Shown: piece after piece, positions 33,590 to 43,648 of the stretch
Position numbering within the stretch: the stretch's first letter is position 1
Layout of the letters: each line of letters begins with the position of its first letter
Assembly (NCBI GenBank): GCA_016704465.1
Contig: JADJAD010000001.1
Span: 868,001 to 932,000 of the forward strand
Length of the DNA stretch: 64,000 nucleotides
Origin: Gemmatimonadota bacterium
GTDB lineage: Bacteria > Gemmatimonadota > Gemmatimonadetes > Gemmatimonadales > Gemmatimonadaceae
Direction: 5' to 3'
Position numbers and translations under genes: made by a program
Notes under the pieces: generated by a model
What the model was told of the DNA's origin: nothing
Databases searched by the model: none
Seen by the model: the letters and a program-made list of their open reading frames with translations, nothing else

Positions 33590-34603
33590 ATGCTGAATCG
33601 CCAGATCCTCCTTGCCTCGCGTCCGACCGGTGAACCTTCGCTGGACAACTTCCGCCTCGTCGAGACGCCCATTCCTTCCCTCGCCGACGGGCACGTGCTG
33701 GTCCGTCACCTCTACCTGAGTGTCGATCCGTACATGCGAGGGCGGATGAACGACGCGAAGAGTTACGCGGCGCCGCAACCGCTCGACACGGTGATGATCG
33801 GCGGAACCGTCGGCGAGGTCGTCGCGTCGCGCAGCGCGCACTTTGTCGAGGGAGACCAGGTGGTCGGGATGGGCGGGTGGCAGGAGTATGCCGTGGTAGA
33901 CGGCTCACACGCGGGACAGCTGCGCAAGATCGACACGAGCCACATCCCACTCGGCGCGTATCTCGGCCCCGTCGGGATGCCGGGGGTGACGGCCTGGTAT
34001 GGCGTGGAGAAGATCATTCGCGCGAAGCCCGGTGGGACACTCGTGGTGTCGGCGGCCTCGGGCGCGGTAGGGAGTGTGGCCGGACAGCTCGGGCGCGCGC
34101 GCGGAATGCGGGTGGTCGGCTTCGCCGGTGGTCCGGAGAAGTGCCGCATCGTCACCGAGGAGTACGGCTTCGATGCGTGCATCGACTACAAGGTCCATCC
34201 GGACCTCAAGTCACTCTCGGCGGCGCTCAAGATCGCCTGTCCCGACGGGATCGACGGGCACTTCGAGAATGTCGGCGGTTTGATCCTCGACGCGGTGCTG
34301 CTGCGCGCCAACGCCTTTGCCCGCGTCGCGCTGTGTGGCATGATCGCCGGCTACAACGGCCAGCCGATCCCGATGCTCTTCCCGCAGCTCCTCCTGACCA
34401 ACCGCATGACGATCGAAGGCTTCATCGTCAGCGAGCACATGGAGGTGTGGCCCGAGGCGCTGCGCGAGTTGGGGACGATGGTCGCCAGCCGCACTCTGCG
34501 ATACCGGGAGTCCATCGCCGAGGGGATCGAAGCGGCGCCCGAGGCGTTCCTCGGCCTGCTGAAGGGGAAGAACGTGGGCAAGCAACTGGTGCGACTCGCG
34601 TGA
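33590..34603 (+). CDS. NADP-dependent MDR-family oxidoreductase (CurA-like)
   Basis: A 337-residue medium-chain reductase of the zinc-independent leukotriene B4 dehydrogenase/CurA type, reducing carbon-carbon double bonds of enones with NADPH. It begins LNRQILLASRPTGEPSLDNFRLVETPIPSL, has the VDPYMRGRMND motif and the Rossmann loop VVSAASGAVGSVAGQLGRARG, and ends in VGKQLVRLA. No zinc cysteine cluster is present. ATG 33590 is taken as start because the family N-terminus begins there. It precedes a multifunctional beta-oxidation gene by 115 bases on the same strand. Confidence 0.87.
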   Translation: MLNRQILLASRPTGEPSLDNFRLVETPIPSLADGHVLVRHLYLSVDPYMRGRMNDAKSYAAPQPLDTVMIGGTVGEVVASRSAHFVEGDQVVGMGGWQEYAVVDGSHAGQLRKIDTSHIPLGAYLGPVGMPGVTAWYGVEKIIRAKPGGTLVVSAASGAVGSVAGQLGRARGMRVVGFAGGPEKCRIVTEEYGFDACIDYKVHPDLKSLSAALKIACPDGIDGHFENVGGLILDAVLLRANAFARVALCGMIAGYNGQPIPMLFPQLLLTNRMTIEGFIVSEHMEVWPEALRELGTMVASRTLRYRESIAEGIEAAPEAFLGLLKGKNVGKQLVRLA

Positions 34604-34718
34604 CGGCGCGGCGCGCGCGGCGGCGGGCGCGCCCAGCATTGGGGTTCATTGCGTCGCTGCGAAACGGGTGGGAGAATTGCCCATCACCGAGCGCGTTCGT
34701 GATCGCCAGGGGAGCCCC

Positions 34719-36824
34719 ATGAGTGCCAGCTACGAAAGCCGGGACGGCATCGCCGTCATCACGCTCGACAATCCGCCGGTCAATGGCCTCGGGCATGCCA
34801 CGCGCCTCGCGGTCGCGGCGGGCATCGATCGCGCGCAAGCCGATCCGTCCGTCACCGCCGTGCTGCTGGTCGGCGCGGGGAAAGTATTCTGCGGGGGCGC
34901 AGACATCCGCGAGTTTGGGACTCCCGCGTCGCTGGCCGAACCGCAGCTCGGCACCCTCATGCGCCTTGTCGAGGGAAGCGCAAAGCCGGTGGTGGCCGTC
35001 ATTCACGGCGTGTGCATGGGAGGCGGGCTCGAACTCGCACTAGGCTGCACCTACCGGGTCGCCGCACCCGGCGCGGGCATCGCCTTCCCGGAGGTCAAGC
35101 TCGGACTTCTCCCTGGCGCCGGAGGGACCCAACGCCTCCCCCGAGTCCTGGGCGTGGAGACCGCGCTGCAGATGATCGTTGGTGGCGAGCCGGTGAAGAG
35201 CGAGGTGCTGGCCGCGCTCCCGGGCCAGCGACTCTTCGACCGCATCATTGCGGGCGACCTGCTGACTGGCGCTCGTGACTTCGCCGCGCAGGTCGCCGCG
35301 ACGCACGCCACCGGCGTGCCACTGCCGCGCGTGCGCGACCTCTCGGTGGCACACCCCGGTCCCGACGACTATTTCCAGCGCGCCCGCAGCGTCGCCTCGG
35401 CGGTGGCGCGGCACTTTCCGGCGCCGCTGCGCTGCGTCGACGCCGTCGAGGCGTCGGTTCACCGGTCGTTCGAGGACGGCCTGGCCTACGAGCGCGAGCT
35501 GTTCGTCTCGCTCATGTCGACGCCGGAATCGAGGGCGTTGCGGCACGCCTTCTTTGGCGAGCGTGCCGCAGGCAAGATCCCCGACGTCCCGGCCGACACG
35601 CCGCTGCGCACGATTGCCCGGGTCGCGGTCGTCGGCGCCGGCACGATGGGGACGGGCATCTCGATGAACTTCCTCAACGCCGGACTTCCGGTCGTCTTGC
35701 TCGAGACCACGCAGGTCGCCCTCGACCGCGGACTCGCCACCATCGCGCGGCACTACGAGGGACAGGTGACGAAGGGCAAGCTCACGCCTGAGCGCTCCGC
35801 GCAACGGATGGCGCTGCTGACCGCGACGCTCTCGTACCACGACCTTGGCGAAGCTGACCTGGTGATCGAGGCGGTGTACGAGGAACTCGGCGTGAAGGAG
35901 ACGGTCTTCCGGTCGCTCGACCTGGTCGCGAAACCGGGGGCCATCCTTGCGACCAATACGTCGACGCTCAACGTGGATACGATCGCCAGCTACACGAAGC
36001 GACCGTCTGACGTGGTCGGGCTGCACTTCTTCAGCCCTGCCCACGTGATGAAGCTGCTGGAAGTCGTGCGCGGCGAGGCGACCGCCAAGGACGTGCTGGC
36101 GACCGTCATGGCGATGGCCAAGGTCATCCGGAAGCTGGCCGTGGTGTCGGGCGTGTGTGATGGCTTCATCGGCAACCGCATGATCGAGCAGTACGTGCGG
36201 CAGGCCGGCTACCTGCTGGACGAAGGGTGCACGCCGTCGCAGGTGGACCGGGCCATCGAGGCGTTCGGCTTCGCCATGGGCCCGTTTCGCATGTACGACC
36301 TGGCCGGCAACGACATCGGCTGGGCCATCAGGAAGCGGCGTGCCGTGGAGCATCCCGACTTCCGCTACAGCGGGACTGCAGACCTCTTGTGCGAGCGCGG
36401 GCGCTTCGGCCAGAAGACCGGGGCCGGCTGGTACGACTATCGACCGGGCACGCGAGACGCCGTTCCATCGCCCGAAGTGGAAGCCATGATCACCGACCAC
36501 CGGGCAAGCATCGGCCGCCCTGCGCGCGACATCGACGACGTGGAGATCGTCGAACGGCTGGTCTACTCGCTCGTGAACGAGGCGGCTCGCATCCTCGAGG
36601 AGGGGATCGCCAGCAAGGCGAGCGACATCGACATGGTGTACCTCACGGGCTATGGCTTCCCGCGGCACCGCGGTGGTCCGCTCCTGTACGCCGACAGCCA
36701 GGGGCTGGAAAACGTCGCGCGCACCATGCGCCAGTTCGCCCGCAACCCCCACGACGACGCGGCCTTCTGGGAACCGGCGCCGCTACTCGCTCGTCTCGTG
36801 GCGGATGGAGGGAGCTTTACCTGA
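34719..36824 (+). CDS. Bifunctional enoyl-CoA hydratase / 3-hydroxyacyl-CoA dehydrogenase
   Basis: A 701-residue FadB/FadJ-like fusion for fatty-acid beta-oxidation. The crotonase half has FCGGADIREF and GGGLELALGC oxyanion segments and PEVKLGLLPGAGGTQRLPR. The dehydrogenase half begins with VAVVGAGTMGTGISMNF (NAD site), then IEAVYEELGVKE, NTSTLNVDTIA and HFFSPAHVMKLLEVV with the catalytic histidine, followed by two C-terminal helical domains. ATG 34719 follows AGGGGAG. It lacks the thiolase, which is absent from the window. Neighbouring CurA-like, acyl-CoA dehydrogenase and hydratase genes form an acyl-CoA catabolic neighbourhood. Confidence 0.92.
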   Translation: MSASYESRDGIAVITLDNPPVNGLGHATRLAVAAGIDRAQADPSVTAVLLVGAGKVFCGGADIREFGTPASLAEPQLGTLMRLVEGSAKPVVAVIHGVCMGGGLELALGCTYRVAAPGAGIAFPEVKLGLLPGAGGTQRLPRVLGVETALQMIVGGEPVKSEVLAALPGQRLFDRIIAGDLLTGARDFAAQVAATHATGVPLPRVRDLSVAHPGPDDYFQRARSVASAVARHFPAPLRCVDAVEASVHRSFEDGLAYERELFVSLMSTPESRALRHAFFGERAAGKIPDVPADTPLRTIARVAVVGAGTMGTGISMNFLNAGLPVVLLETTQVALDRGLATIARHYEGQVTKGKLTPERSAQRMALLTATLSYHDLGEADLVIEAVYEELGVKETVFRSLDLVAKPGAILATNTSTLNVDTIASYTKRPSDVVGLHFFSPAHVMKLLEVVRGEATAKDVLATVMAMAKVIRKLAVVSGVCDGFIGNRMIEQYVRQAGYLLDEGCTPSQVDRAIEAFGFAMGPFRMYDLAGNDIGWAIRKRRAVEHPDFRYSGTADLLCERGRFGQKTGAGWYDYRPGTRDAVPSPEVEAMITDHRASIGRPARDIDDVEIVERLVYSLVNEAARILEEGIASKASDIDMVYLTGYGFPRHRGGPLLYADSQGLENVARTMRQFARNPHDDAAFWEPAPLLARLVADGGSFT

Positions 36825-36907
36825 CCAGCGTTGCGTATCACCGCGGCCGCATTCGACGCGCCGTGACTTTCCGGAACTGGTGCTCCGCGACGCCACGCCA
36901 TTCCCAG

Positions 36908-38857
36908 TTACGGGAGCTTCACAGCCGGAATCGCCACCTCCTGCAACCCATCACTGGTGAGCATGGCCAGCAGCAATCCGCCGCTGGCGAGCGCGCGCCG
37001 GTCGATTGCCGGCAGCGGGAGCGAGCCGCTCGCCGTGAGCATTCCCGGTCCCGCCAGACGGTGGATGACCGGTGACCCCAGCCCCGCCGTTCCCTGTCGC
37101 CGCAGTACAACGGCCTGCACCGTGCCGCCTCGCGCTCCGGTAACAGTCAGACGGTAGCGCAGATCATTGGACAGCGGGTCGAACGTGAACTGCACCGCCG
37201 CGCGCGCCGCGCCATTGCGCACCGACTGGGCGAAGGCGATGGGTGTCGGCGCCCGTCCGGCGCGCAACACCGGCGTTGTCGATGGCGCACCGCGCCGCTT
37301 GGTGAGCTCTTCGAGGGCGTGGGCGAGCCCGACGAGTCGAACGTCCGAGAATGGCCGACCGAGAAACTCGATGCCGACCGGGAGGCCATCGTCGGTGAAT
37401 CCGGCGGGGGCACTGAGGGCGGGGAGGCCTGAGTGCGCGCTCAGCCCGCACGTCCCGCCAGGCTGCGGCTCTCCGACCAGCACCGGACGTCGGCGGCTGG
37501 TCGGGTACACGAGGGCATCGACCTCGAGCGAGTCCATGAGCGCGACAAGTCGTGCCCGCAGCACCGGCTGACGGGCGAGTGCCCGATGGTAGGCCTCGGA
37601 GTTGGGACCTCCGGTCGTGTCCATGCCGATGATCCTCCCCGTCATCGACGCGTGAAAGAGCCCGCCGTCGAGGATCTGCCGGGCGGTGAGCGGTGGCGCA
37701 CCCGGGGTCGCACGCAGGTACGCCTGCAGGTCGGCGTTGGTCTCGAAATTGAGGACGCTGGTTGCGCTCAGCAGCGAATCGAAGTCGGCGATGCGAATGT
37801 CCTTCACAACGGCACCGGCCGATCGCATGGCCGCCGTGACAGCGCGCACCGAGTCGCGGATGTCACCGTCGATGTCGCCGGTCATGTAGTTGGTGAGGAT
37901 CGCGATCCGCGTCGTGCGCATCGGGAACGCGGCCAAGGAATCGACAAAAGCGGTGGGTGATCGTCCCTGGGCCACGTCGGTGGTGCGATCGGCCGGATCG
38001 ACTCCCACGCTCACATCGAGGGCAATGGCCAGGTCGCGCGTCGACCTCGCCAGCGGTCCCGGAATGTCCTGGGTGTGCGACAGGGGGACGACACCGTCCC
38101 GGCTCACCAGCCCCTGCGTGGGGCGCAAGCCGACCAGGTTGTTGAACGCCGACGGGATGCGGATCGACCCGCAGGTGTCGGATCCCCAGCCAACCGCCGC
38201 AAAGCTGGCCGCGACCGCCGCCCCGGTCCCGCCGCTCGAGCCGCCCGGGCAGCGCCGGGGGTCGTACGGGTTGCGCGTCTGCCCGCCTAACGAACTCACC
38301 GAGGTGATGCCGGCGGCGAGTTCGTGCATGTTCGCCTTGCCGAGGATCACCGCTCCAGCGGCGCGCAGCCGCTTGACCACGAAGCCATCATCGGGCGGCT
38401 GGACGTTGGCCAGCGCGATCGACCCGGCGCTGGTCAGCATGTCGAAGGTGTCGAAGTTGTCCTTGAGCACGATCGGAATGCCGTGCAGCGGCCCGCGCAC
38501 CGTGCCACGCCTGCGCTCCGCGTCCAGCGCCGCCGCCTCGCGGCGTGCCGACGGATTGAGCCGGATCATGGCGTTGAGCGCCGGCCCTTGCTGGTCGTAC
38601 GCGGCGATGCGCGCCATGTAGGCGTCGACCAGCTGCGCCGATGTCCACCGCCCGGTGCGCATCCCGTCCTGCAGCTCGGTGATCGACGCCTCATAGACGA
38701 TGTCGGTGTTCGCACGCACCTGGGCTGCGGGCGCCTGGGCTGCGGGCGCCTGGGCTGCGAGAGAGCGCGCACCGGCGCCAAGCGCGACGAAGAACGTCAC
38801 GTGGAAAATCGTGGCGCGGACGAACGTCGCGAGGAAACCACGGAGAGAGGCAGACAT
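36908..38857 (-). CDS. Exported amidase-signature hydrolase with C-terminal beta domain
   Basis: A 649-residue amidase-signature enzyme that cleaves amide bonds outside the cytoplasm. The Ser-cisSer-Lys triad is intact: Lys132 in PIVLKDNFD, Ser207/Ser208 in CPGGSSGGTG and Ser231 in DTCGSIRIPSA. A signal peptide (IFHVTFFVALGAGARSLA) is followed by a QAPAA repeat from a 15-base tandem duplication near 38720-38760. The last 110 residues, AAVQFTFDPLSNDLRYRLTVTG onward, resemble a CHRD-type beta domain added to the enzyme. Substrate unknown. One TTA leucine codon occurs before glycine. Confidence 0.88.
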   Translation of the reverse strand: MSASLRGFLATFVRATIFHVTFFVALGAGARSLAAQAPAAQAPAAQVRANTDIVYEASITELQDGMRTGRWTSAQLVDAYMARIAAYDQQGPALNAMIRLNPSARREAAALDAERRRGTVRGPLHGIPIVLKDNFDTFDMLTSAGSIALANVQPPDDGFVVKRLRAAGAVILGKANMHELAAGITSVSSLGGQTRNPYDPRRCPGGSSGGTGAAVAASFAAVGWGSDTCGSIRIPSAFNNLVGLRPTQGLVSRDGVVPLSHTQDIPGPLARSTRDLAIALDVSVGVDPADRTTDVAQGRSPTAFVDSLAAFPMRTTRIAILTNYMTGDIDGDIRDSVRAVTAAMRSAGAVVKDIRIADFDSLLSATSVLNFETNADLQAYLRATPGAPPLTARQILDGGLFHASMTGRIIGMDTTGGPNSEAYHRALARQPVLRARLVALMDSLEVDALVYPTSRRRPVLVGEPQPGGTCGLSAHSGLPALSAPAGFTDDGLPVGIEFLGRPFSDVRLVGLAHALEELTKRRGAPSTTPVLRAGRAPTPIAFAQSVRNGAARAAVQFTFDPLSNDLRYRLTVTGARGGTVQAVVLRRQGTAGLGSPVIHRLAGPGMLTASGSLPLPAIDRRALASGGLLLAMLTSDGLQEVAIPAVKLP

Positions 38858-38895
38858 GCGACGACGGGTGGGAGGATGGGACGCGGTCAGCTGGG

Positions 38896-40065
38896 CTAGA
38901 ATGAGCGCGGCATGCCGAGCACGTGCTCCCCGATGTAGGAGAGGATCATGTTCGTCGACACCGGTGCAACCTGATAGAGGCGCGTCTCGCGAAACTTGCG
39001 CTCAATATCGTACTCAACCGCGAAGCCGAAGCCGCCGTGGGTCTGCAGGCAGGCGTTGGCGGCCTGCCACGACGCATCGGCCGCGAGCAGCTTCGCCAGA
39101 TTGGCCTCTGCGCCGCACGGCTGCGAGTCGTCGAACAACCGCGCCGCCTCGTAGCGCATCAGGTCGGCCGCGCGCACGTGGGCGTACGCCTGCGCGATGG
39201 GAAACTGGATCCCCTGATTCTGCCCGATCGGGCGATCGAACACCACCCGCTCCCCCGCGTACCGGCGCGCACGATCGGTGAACCAGTACCCATCGCCGAT
39301 GCACTCGGCGGCGATCAGGATGCGCTCGGCGTTCATGCCGTCGAGGATGTACGTGAAGCCGAGCCCTTCTTCGCCAATCAGGTTCTCGACCGGCACCTCG
39401 AAGTCGTCGAAGAACAGCTCGTTGGTCTCGTGATTCACCATGTTCTCAATCGGGCGCACGCGCAGCCCTCGCGACTCGGCGTCGGGCAGGTCGACGAGGA
39501 AGACCGAGAGCCCGTGCGAACGCTTCGTGACCTGCTCCAGCGGGGTCGTGCGCGCGAGCAGGAGCATGAGGTCCGAGTGCTGTACGCGGGAGATCCAGAC
39601 CTTCTGTCCGTTCACCACGTAGCGATCGCCGCGCCGCACGGCCGTCGTTCGTGTCCGCGTCGTGTCGGTTCCGGTGGCAGGCTCGGTGACGGCGAACGAC
39701 TGCAGGCGACATGCACCAGATGCGATCGCCGGGAGGTACCGCGCCTTCTGCGCCGGTGAGCCATGTCGCAACAGCGTCCCCATGATGTACATCTGTGCGT
39801 GGCAGGCGCCGGAGTTGGCGCCGGAGCGGTTGATCTCCTCGAGGATGATCGACGCCTCGGTGAGGGACAGGCCGCCGCCGCCGAATTCCTCGGGGATCAG
39901 CGCCGCGAGCCATCCGGCCGCCGTGAGGGCGCGCACGAACTCGTCCGGGTACGCGGACTCGCGCTCGATGCGCTGCCAATACGCACTGTCGAAGGGGGCG
40001 CAGGCGGCGCGCACCGCTTCCCGGATCTCGGCGTGTTCGCTGGCGCGGGGATTGATGTCGGGCAT
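38896..40065 (-). CDS. Acyl-CoA dehydrogenase
   Basis: A 389-residue flavoprotein that introduces the alpha-beta double bond in acyl-CoA and passes electrons to ETF. It has the N-terminal helical domain (ASEHAEIREAVRAACAPFDSAYWQRIE), the GWLAALIPEEFGGGGLSLTEASIILEEI segment, the FAD-binding QSFAVTEPATGTDTTRTRTTAVRRGDRYVVNGQKVWIS region and the C-terminal LQTHGGFGFAVEYDIERKFRETRLYQV. ATG 40065 matches the family N-terminus; the frame is open for another 158 codons of unlike sequence. The exact chain length or branching of the substrate is not readable; the nearby methylmalonate-semialdehyde dehydrogenase hints at branched acids. Confidence 0.9.
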   Translation of the reverse strand: MPDINPRASEHAEIREAVRAACAPFDSAYWQRIERESAYPDEFVRALTAAGWLAALIPEEFGGGGLSLTEASIILEEINRSGANSGACHAQMYIMGTLLRHGSPAQKARYLPAIASGACRLQSFAVTEPATGTDTTRTRTTAVRRGDRYVVNGQKVWISRVQHSDLMLLLARTTPLEQVTKRSHGLSVFLVDLPDAESRGLRVRPIENMVNHETNELFFDDFEVPVENLIGEEGLGFTYILDGMNAERILIAAECIGDGYWFTDRARRYAGERVVFDRPIGQNQGIQFPIAQAYAHVRAADLMRYEAARLFDDSQPCGAEANLAKLLAADASWQAANACLQTHGGFGFAVEYDIERKFRETRLYQVAPVSTNMILSYIGEHVLGMPRSF

Positions 40066-40312
40066 GGCCCACAACTTCTGGCCAATCGCGCGCCGGCGCG
40101 AGGCCGTCGGCGCGCTGGAAATCGCCGCCACCGGCCGTCGACCCGGTTCGTCCGGTCGACTCGGAGCCGCCGAGCAGGGCCAGCACGGCCAATCACGGCA
40201 TTGCGCCTGCGCCCCCCGCGCCCACAATTGCATACACAACAGGCGACACGAGCCCGCTGGCCGGCGATCGCCGGCCGAGCCGAGTCCCCCCGCCCTCGCA
40301 CCTGCCTCGCCC

Positions 40313-43300
40313 ATGATGCGCCTCGCCTTCCTGCTCGCCGCTGCCATCCCGATGGTGGCTGTCGTCTGCGTTCCGGCCCACATCGCAGGGGCCCAGGCCG
40401 CCCCCGACACGTCGTGGGACGCGACCAGGGCCCGCGGCACGACGCGCGAGATCGACTTCACCGTAAGCGAGGGGACGTGGACGTCGGTGGATCTCGCGTC
40501 CGACGGCAGCTTCATCGTCTTCGACCTGCTGAGCCACATCTACCGCGTCCCCGCCGCCGGAGGGACCGCGCAGTCGCTCACGCAGTCCAGTGGCGTCGCC
40601 ACCAACTTCCATCCGCGACTATCACCCGACGCGAAGTCGATCGCCTTCATCTCCGACCGCAAGGGACAGATCAATCTCTGGGTCATGGATGCCGATGGAG
40701 CCAATCCGCGCCCCGTCGCACTCGACCCAACCGCAGGGATGCAGTTCCCGCAATGGACCGCCGACAACCAGTACATCGTCGTCGTGAAGATGTCGGGCTT
40801 CGGCACGCGGTCGCTCGTCATGTACCACCGCGACGGCGGATCGGGGGTGACGCTGGTAAAGGGTGAAGTAGGGAAGATGCCCTACCGCACCGCGATGTCG
40901 ACCGATGGTCGCTACCTGTATTACGACGTCAACACCGCTCGCCCCACCGGCTTCTGGGGACAGGAAGACGTGCTCAAGGGCACGGTCCAACTCCATCGCT
41001 ACGACATGAAGAGCGGCGCCGTGCGTGCGATCACGGCCGGCGAGGCGCACCAGCAGGATCGCGGCACAAGTGGCGGCGCCTACGCCGCCGAGCCGAGCCC
41101 GGACGGCCGCTGGCTCGCCTTCATGCGCAAGGTGCCCAACGGGACGCTGGACTACAAAGGACAGCGCTTCGGACCGCGCAGCGCGCTCTGGCTCCGCGAC
41201 CTGCGGCTCGGCACCGAGCGGCTCCTCATGGATCCGGTGGAGATGGACCTTTCCGAGGAGAGCATTCCGGTCAACGGTTCGTATCCGATGTACCGCTGGG
41301 CCCATGATGGCAAGACAATCGTGATTCACCAGGGCGGCAAGATCCGTCGCGTCGACGTCGCCTCGGGCGCGGTCGCCACGATTCCCTTCACCGCCCGCGT
41401 GCAGCGCACGATATCGGAGCAGGCAATCGTCAAGAATCGCATCAGCGACGCCCCGTTCGACGTGCGCTTCATTCGCTGGGCGTCCACCGCACCAGATGGC
41501 CGCACGCTCGCCTTCCAGGCGTTGGGACGCATCTGGCTGCAGACGCTCCCGACGGGAGCGCCGCGTCGCCTCACAGGGGCGTCGTTCGAGCCGTTCGAGT
41601 TCCAACCGGCCTGGTCGCCTGACGGGCAGTCGATCGCCTTCGCGACCGTCGATGCCAGCAATCGCGGGGCGCTCTGGCGCGTGGCCGTGGCAGGTGGCGC
41701 ACCCGAACGCCTGACGAGTGAGTTCGGCGAGTACATGAATCCCTCATGGACCCCCGACGCACGCGAGATCGTCGCGGTGCGTGGTGCCGGCGCGTCGGCG
41801 CGCGCGTCGACTATCTCGCGCAACGGATGGTTCGACGTGATCCGTCTCCCCGCCGCGGGAGGCAGCGAAATCGATGTGGCCCACCTCGACGCCGGGTCGA
41901 CCTTCTCCGACCAGGAGATGCGTCCCACGGTTGGGGCTGACGGGCGGCTCTACTACGCCGCCGCCATGAGGACTGCCCCGGGCGGCGGCGAGCGTCCCGT
42001 CTCTGGCGTGGCAGTGGTCTCGGTACGCATGGACGGCACCGACCGAAAGGTGCACGCCAACGTGAAGGACTCCGACGACGCCGCGGTCTCGCCCGATGGA
42101 CAGTGGGTCGCCTTCACTCACGGATCGAACGTCTACCTCGCCCCGCTCCCACCGGGCGGGACGGGTGACCAGACGCCGCTGCTCGCCAAGCACGGCGGCG
42201 CCTTTGGCGCCGTTCCGCTCAGCACCGAGGGAGGCCTTTACCCACGCTGGCGCTCGCCGAACGTCGTCGAATTCGCCAGTGCCAACCTGGCGTTCGCCTA
42301 CGATGTATCGACGAAGCGCACAGACACCACGCGGGTAACGCTCACGGCGCCGCGCGCCATTCCATCCGGCTCCATCGCCCTCACCGGTGCGCGCATCGTC
42401 ACGCTGGACAACAAACGGGTGATCAACGGCGGCACCGTCGTCGCCAAGGCGGGACGGATCACCTGCGTCGGCTCGTGCAGCACCAGCGGCATCGACAAGG
42501 TCGTGAACGTCTCGGGGAAGACGATCATCCCGGGCTGGGTCGACATGCACGCGCACCACCATCGCGAGCACCTGGCGATGATGCCGAAGGGGAACTTCGA
42601 GTCGGCGATCTACCTCGCCTACGGCGTGACCACGACCAGTGATCCGGCCACGTCGTCGGTCGCCGCATTCCCCACGGCCGAGCTGATCGAGGCAGGCGAG
42701 ATGGTCGGGCCGCGTGCCTTCAGCGTCGCCGAGCCGCTGCGGGACGGCGACGGCCCCCACACCAACGACGTGACCAGCCGGGCGATCGCGCTCACGGACG
42801 TGAAGCGCCGCGCATCGTGGGGGGCAATGCTGCTCAAGCAGTACCTGCTCCCAACCCGCCAGCAGCGGCAGTGGGCGGTGGACGCGGCGCGCGAAGTCGG
42901 CATGCGCATCACCGCCGAGGGGAGCGACGACCTGAACTACAAACTCGGCATGATCATGGACGGACACACAGGGGGAGAGCATCTCACCGTGCAGTCCCCG
43001 CTCTACGCGGACTTCACGACCTTCATCGCCAGGTCGAAGTACTTCTACTCGCACACCCCGCTGGTGAGTGGTTACGGTGGATGGAACGAGGAGTACTTCT
43101 GGCAGGAGAGCCCGGTCTGGCAGGACGCCAGGCAGGGCAAGTGGATCCCGTGGCGCCAGCTCATCCCGCACACCCGGCGTTTCATCATGCGCCCCGAGAC
43201 CGACTACTCGAAGGACATCGTCTCGCAGCAGATCGCCGACATCATTGCGGCTGGCGGCTACTCTGCCGTGGGGTCGCACGGACAGCAGCCCGGCCTCGGC

Positions 43301-43639
43301 TCGCACTGGGACGTGTGGATGGCCGCCAAGGCCAACGGGAACATGACCGCGCTGGAGATCGCCTCCATGCACGGGGCAATGTTCCTCGGCATGGAGGACG
43401 ACATCGGGTCCATCAGCGTCGGCAAGCTGGCCGACCTGATGGTCCTCAACAGCAACCCGCTGGACAACATCCGGAACACCGCCGACATCCGCTTGGTGAT
43501 GAAGGCAGGGACCCTGTACGACGCGATGTCACTGGACGAGATCTGGCCCAGGCAGCGCCCGTTCGGCGATAACTACTGGTACGTGCCGCAGATGTACGAG
43601 CGGAGCGTGAAGGCAGTCGGCACGCATGACATCAAGTAG
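40313..43639 (+). CDS. TolB-propeller amidohydrolase, exported
   Basis: An 1108-residue exported fusion. Two ATG codons in a row at 40313 and 40316 start a signal peptide (AFLLAAAIPMVAVVC). Residues about 50-680 form TolB/PD40-type propeller repeats (FHPRLSPDAKSIAFISDRKGQ, FQPAWSPDGQSIAFATVD, DDAAVSPDGQWVAFTHG). From about 690 comes an amidohydrolase domain: SIALTGARIVTLDNKRVINGG, the metal motif WVDMHAHHHREH near 745, and HGAMFLGMEDDIGSISVGKLADLMVLNSNP near the end. The pair resembles other Gemmatimonadota and Acidobacteriota propeller-amidohydrolases thought to act on peptides. An enoyl-CoA hydratase gene begins 10 bases after its stop. Confidence 0.88.
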   Translation: MMRLAFLLAAAIPMVAVVCVPAHIAGAQAAPDTSWDATRARGTTREIDFTVSEGTWTSVDLASDGSFIVFDLLSHIYRVPAAGGTAQSLTQSSGVATNFHPRLSPDAKSIAFISDRKGQINLWVMDADGANPRPVALDPTAGMQFPQWTADNQYIVVVKMSGFGTRSLVMYHRDGGSGVTLVKGEVGKMPYRTAMSTDGRYLYYDVNTARPTGFWGQEDVLKGTVQLHRYDMKSGAVRAITAGEAHQQDRGTSGGAYAAEPSPDGRWLAFMRKVPNGTLDYKGQRFGPRSALWLRDLRLGTERLLMDPVEMDLSEESIPVNGSYPMYRWAHDGKTIVIHQGGKIRRVDVASGAVATIPFTARVQRTISEQAIVKNRISDAPFDVRFIRWASTAPDGRTLAFQALGRIWLQTLPTGAPRRLTGASFEPFEFQPAWSPDGQSIAFATVDASNRGALWRVAVAGGAPERLTSEFGEYMNPSWTPDAREIVAVRGAGASARASTISRNGWFDVIRLPAAGGSEIDVAHLDAGSTFSDQEMRPTVGADGRLYYAAAMRTAPGGGERPVSGVAVVSVRMDGTDRKVHANVKDSDDAAVSPDGQWVAFTHGSNVYLAPLPPGGTGDQTPLLAKHGGAFGAVPLSTEGGLYPRWRSPNVVEFASANLAFAYDVSTKRTDTTRVTLTAPRAIPSGSIALTGARIVTLDNKRVINGGTVVAKAGRITCVGSCSTSGIDKVVNVSGKTIIPGWVDMHAHHHREHLAMMPKGNFESAIYLAYGVTTTSDPATSSVAAFPTAELIEAGEMVGPRAFSVAEPLRDGDGPHTNDVTSRAIALTDVKRRASWGAMLLKQYLLPTRQQRQWAVDAAREVGMRITAEGSDDLNYKLGMIMDGHTGGEHLTVQSPLYADFTTFIARSKYFYSHTPLVSGYGGWNEEYFWQESPVWQDARQGKWIPWRQLIPHTRRFIMRPETDYSKDIVSQQIADIIAAGGYSAVGSHGQQPGLGSHWDVWMAAKANGNMTALEIASMHGAMFLGMEDDIGSISVGKLADLMVLNSNPLDNIRNTADIRLVMKAGTLYDAMSLDEIWPRQRPFGDNYWYVPQMYERSVKAVGTHDIK

Positions 43640-43648
43640 GACCCCGCG

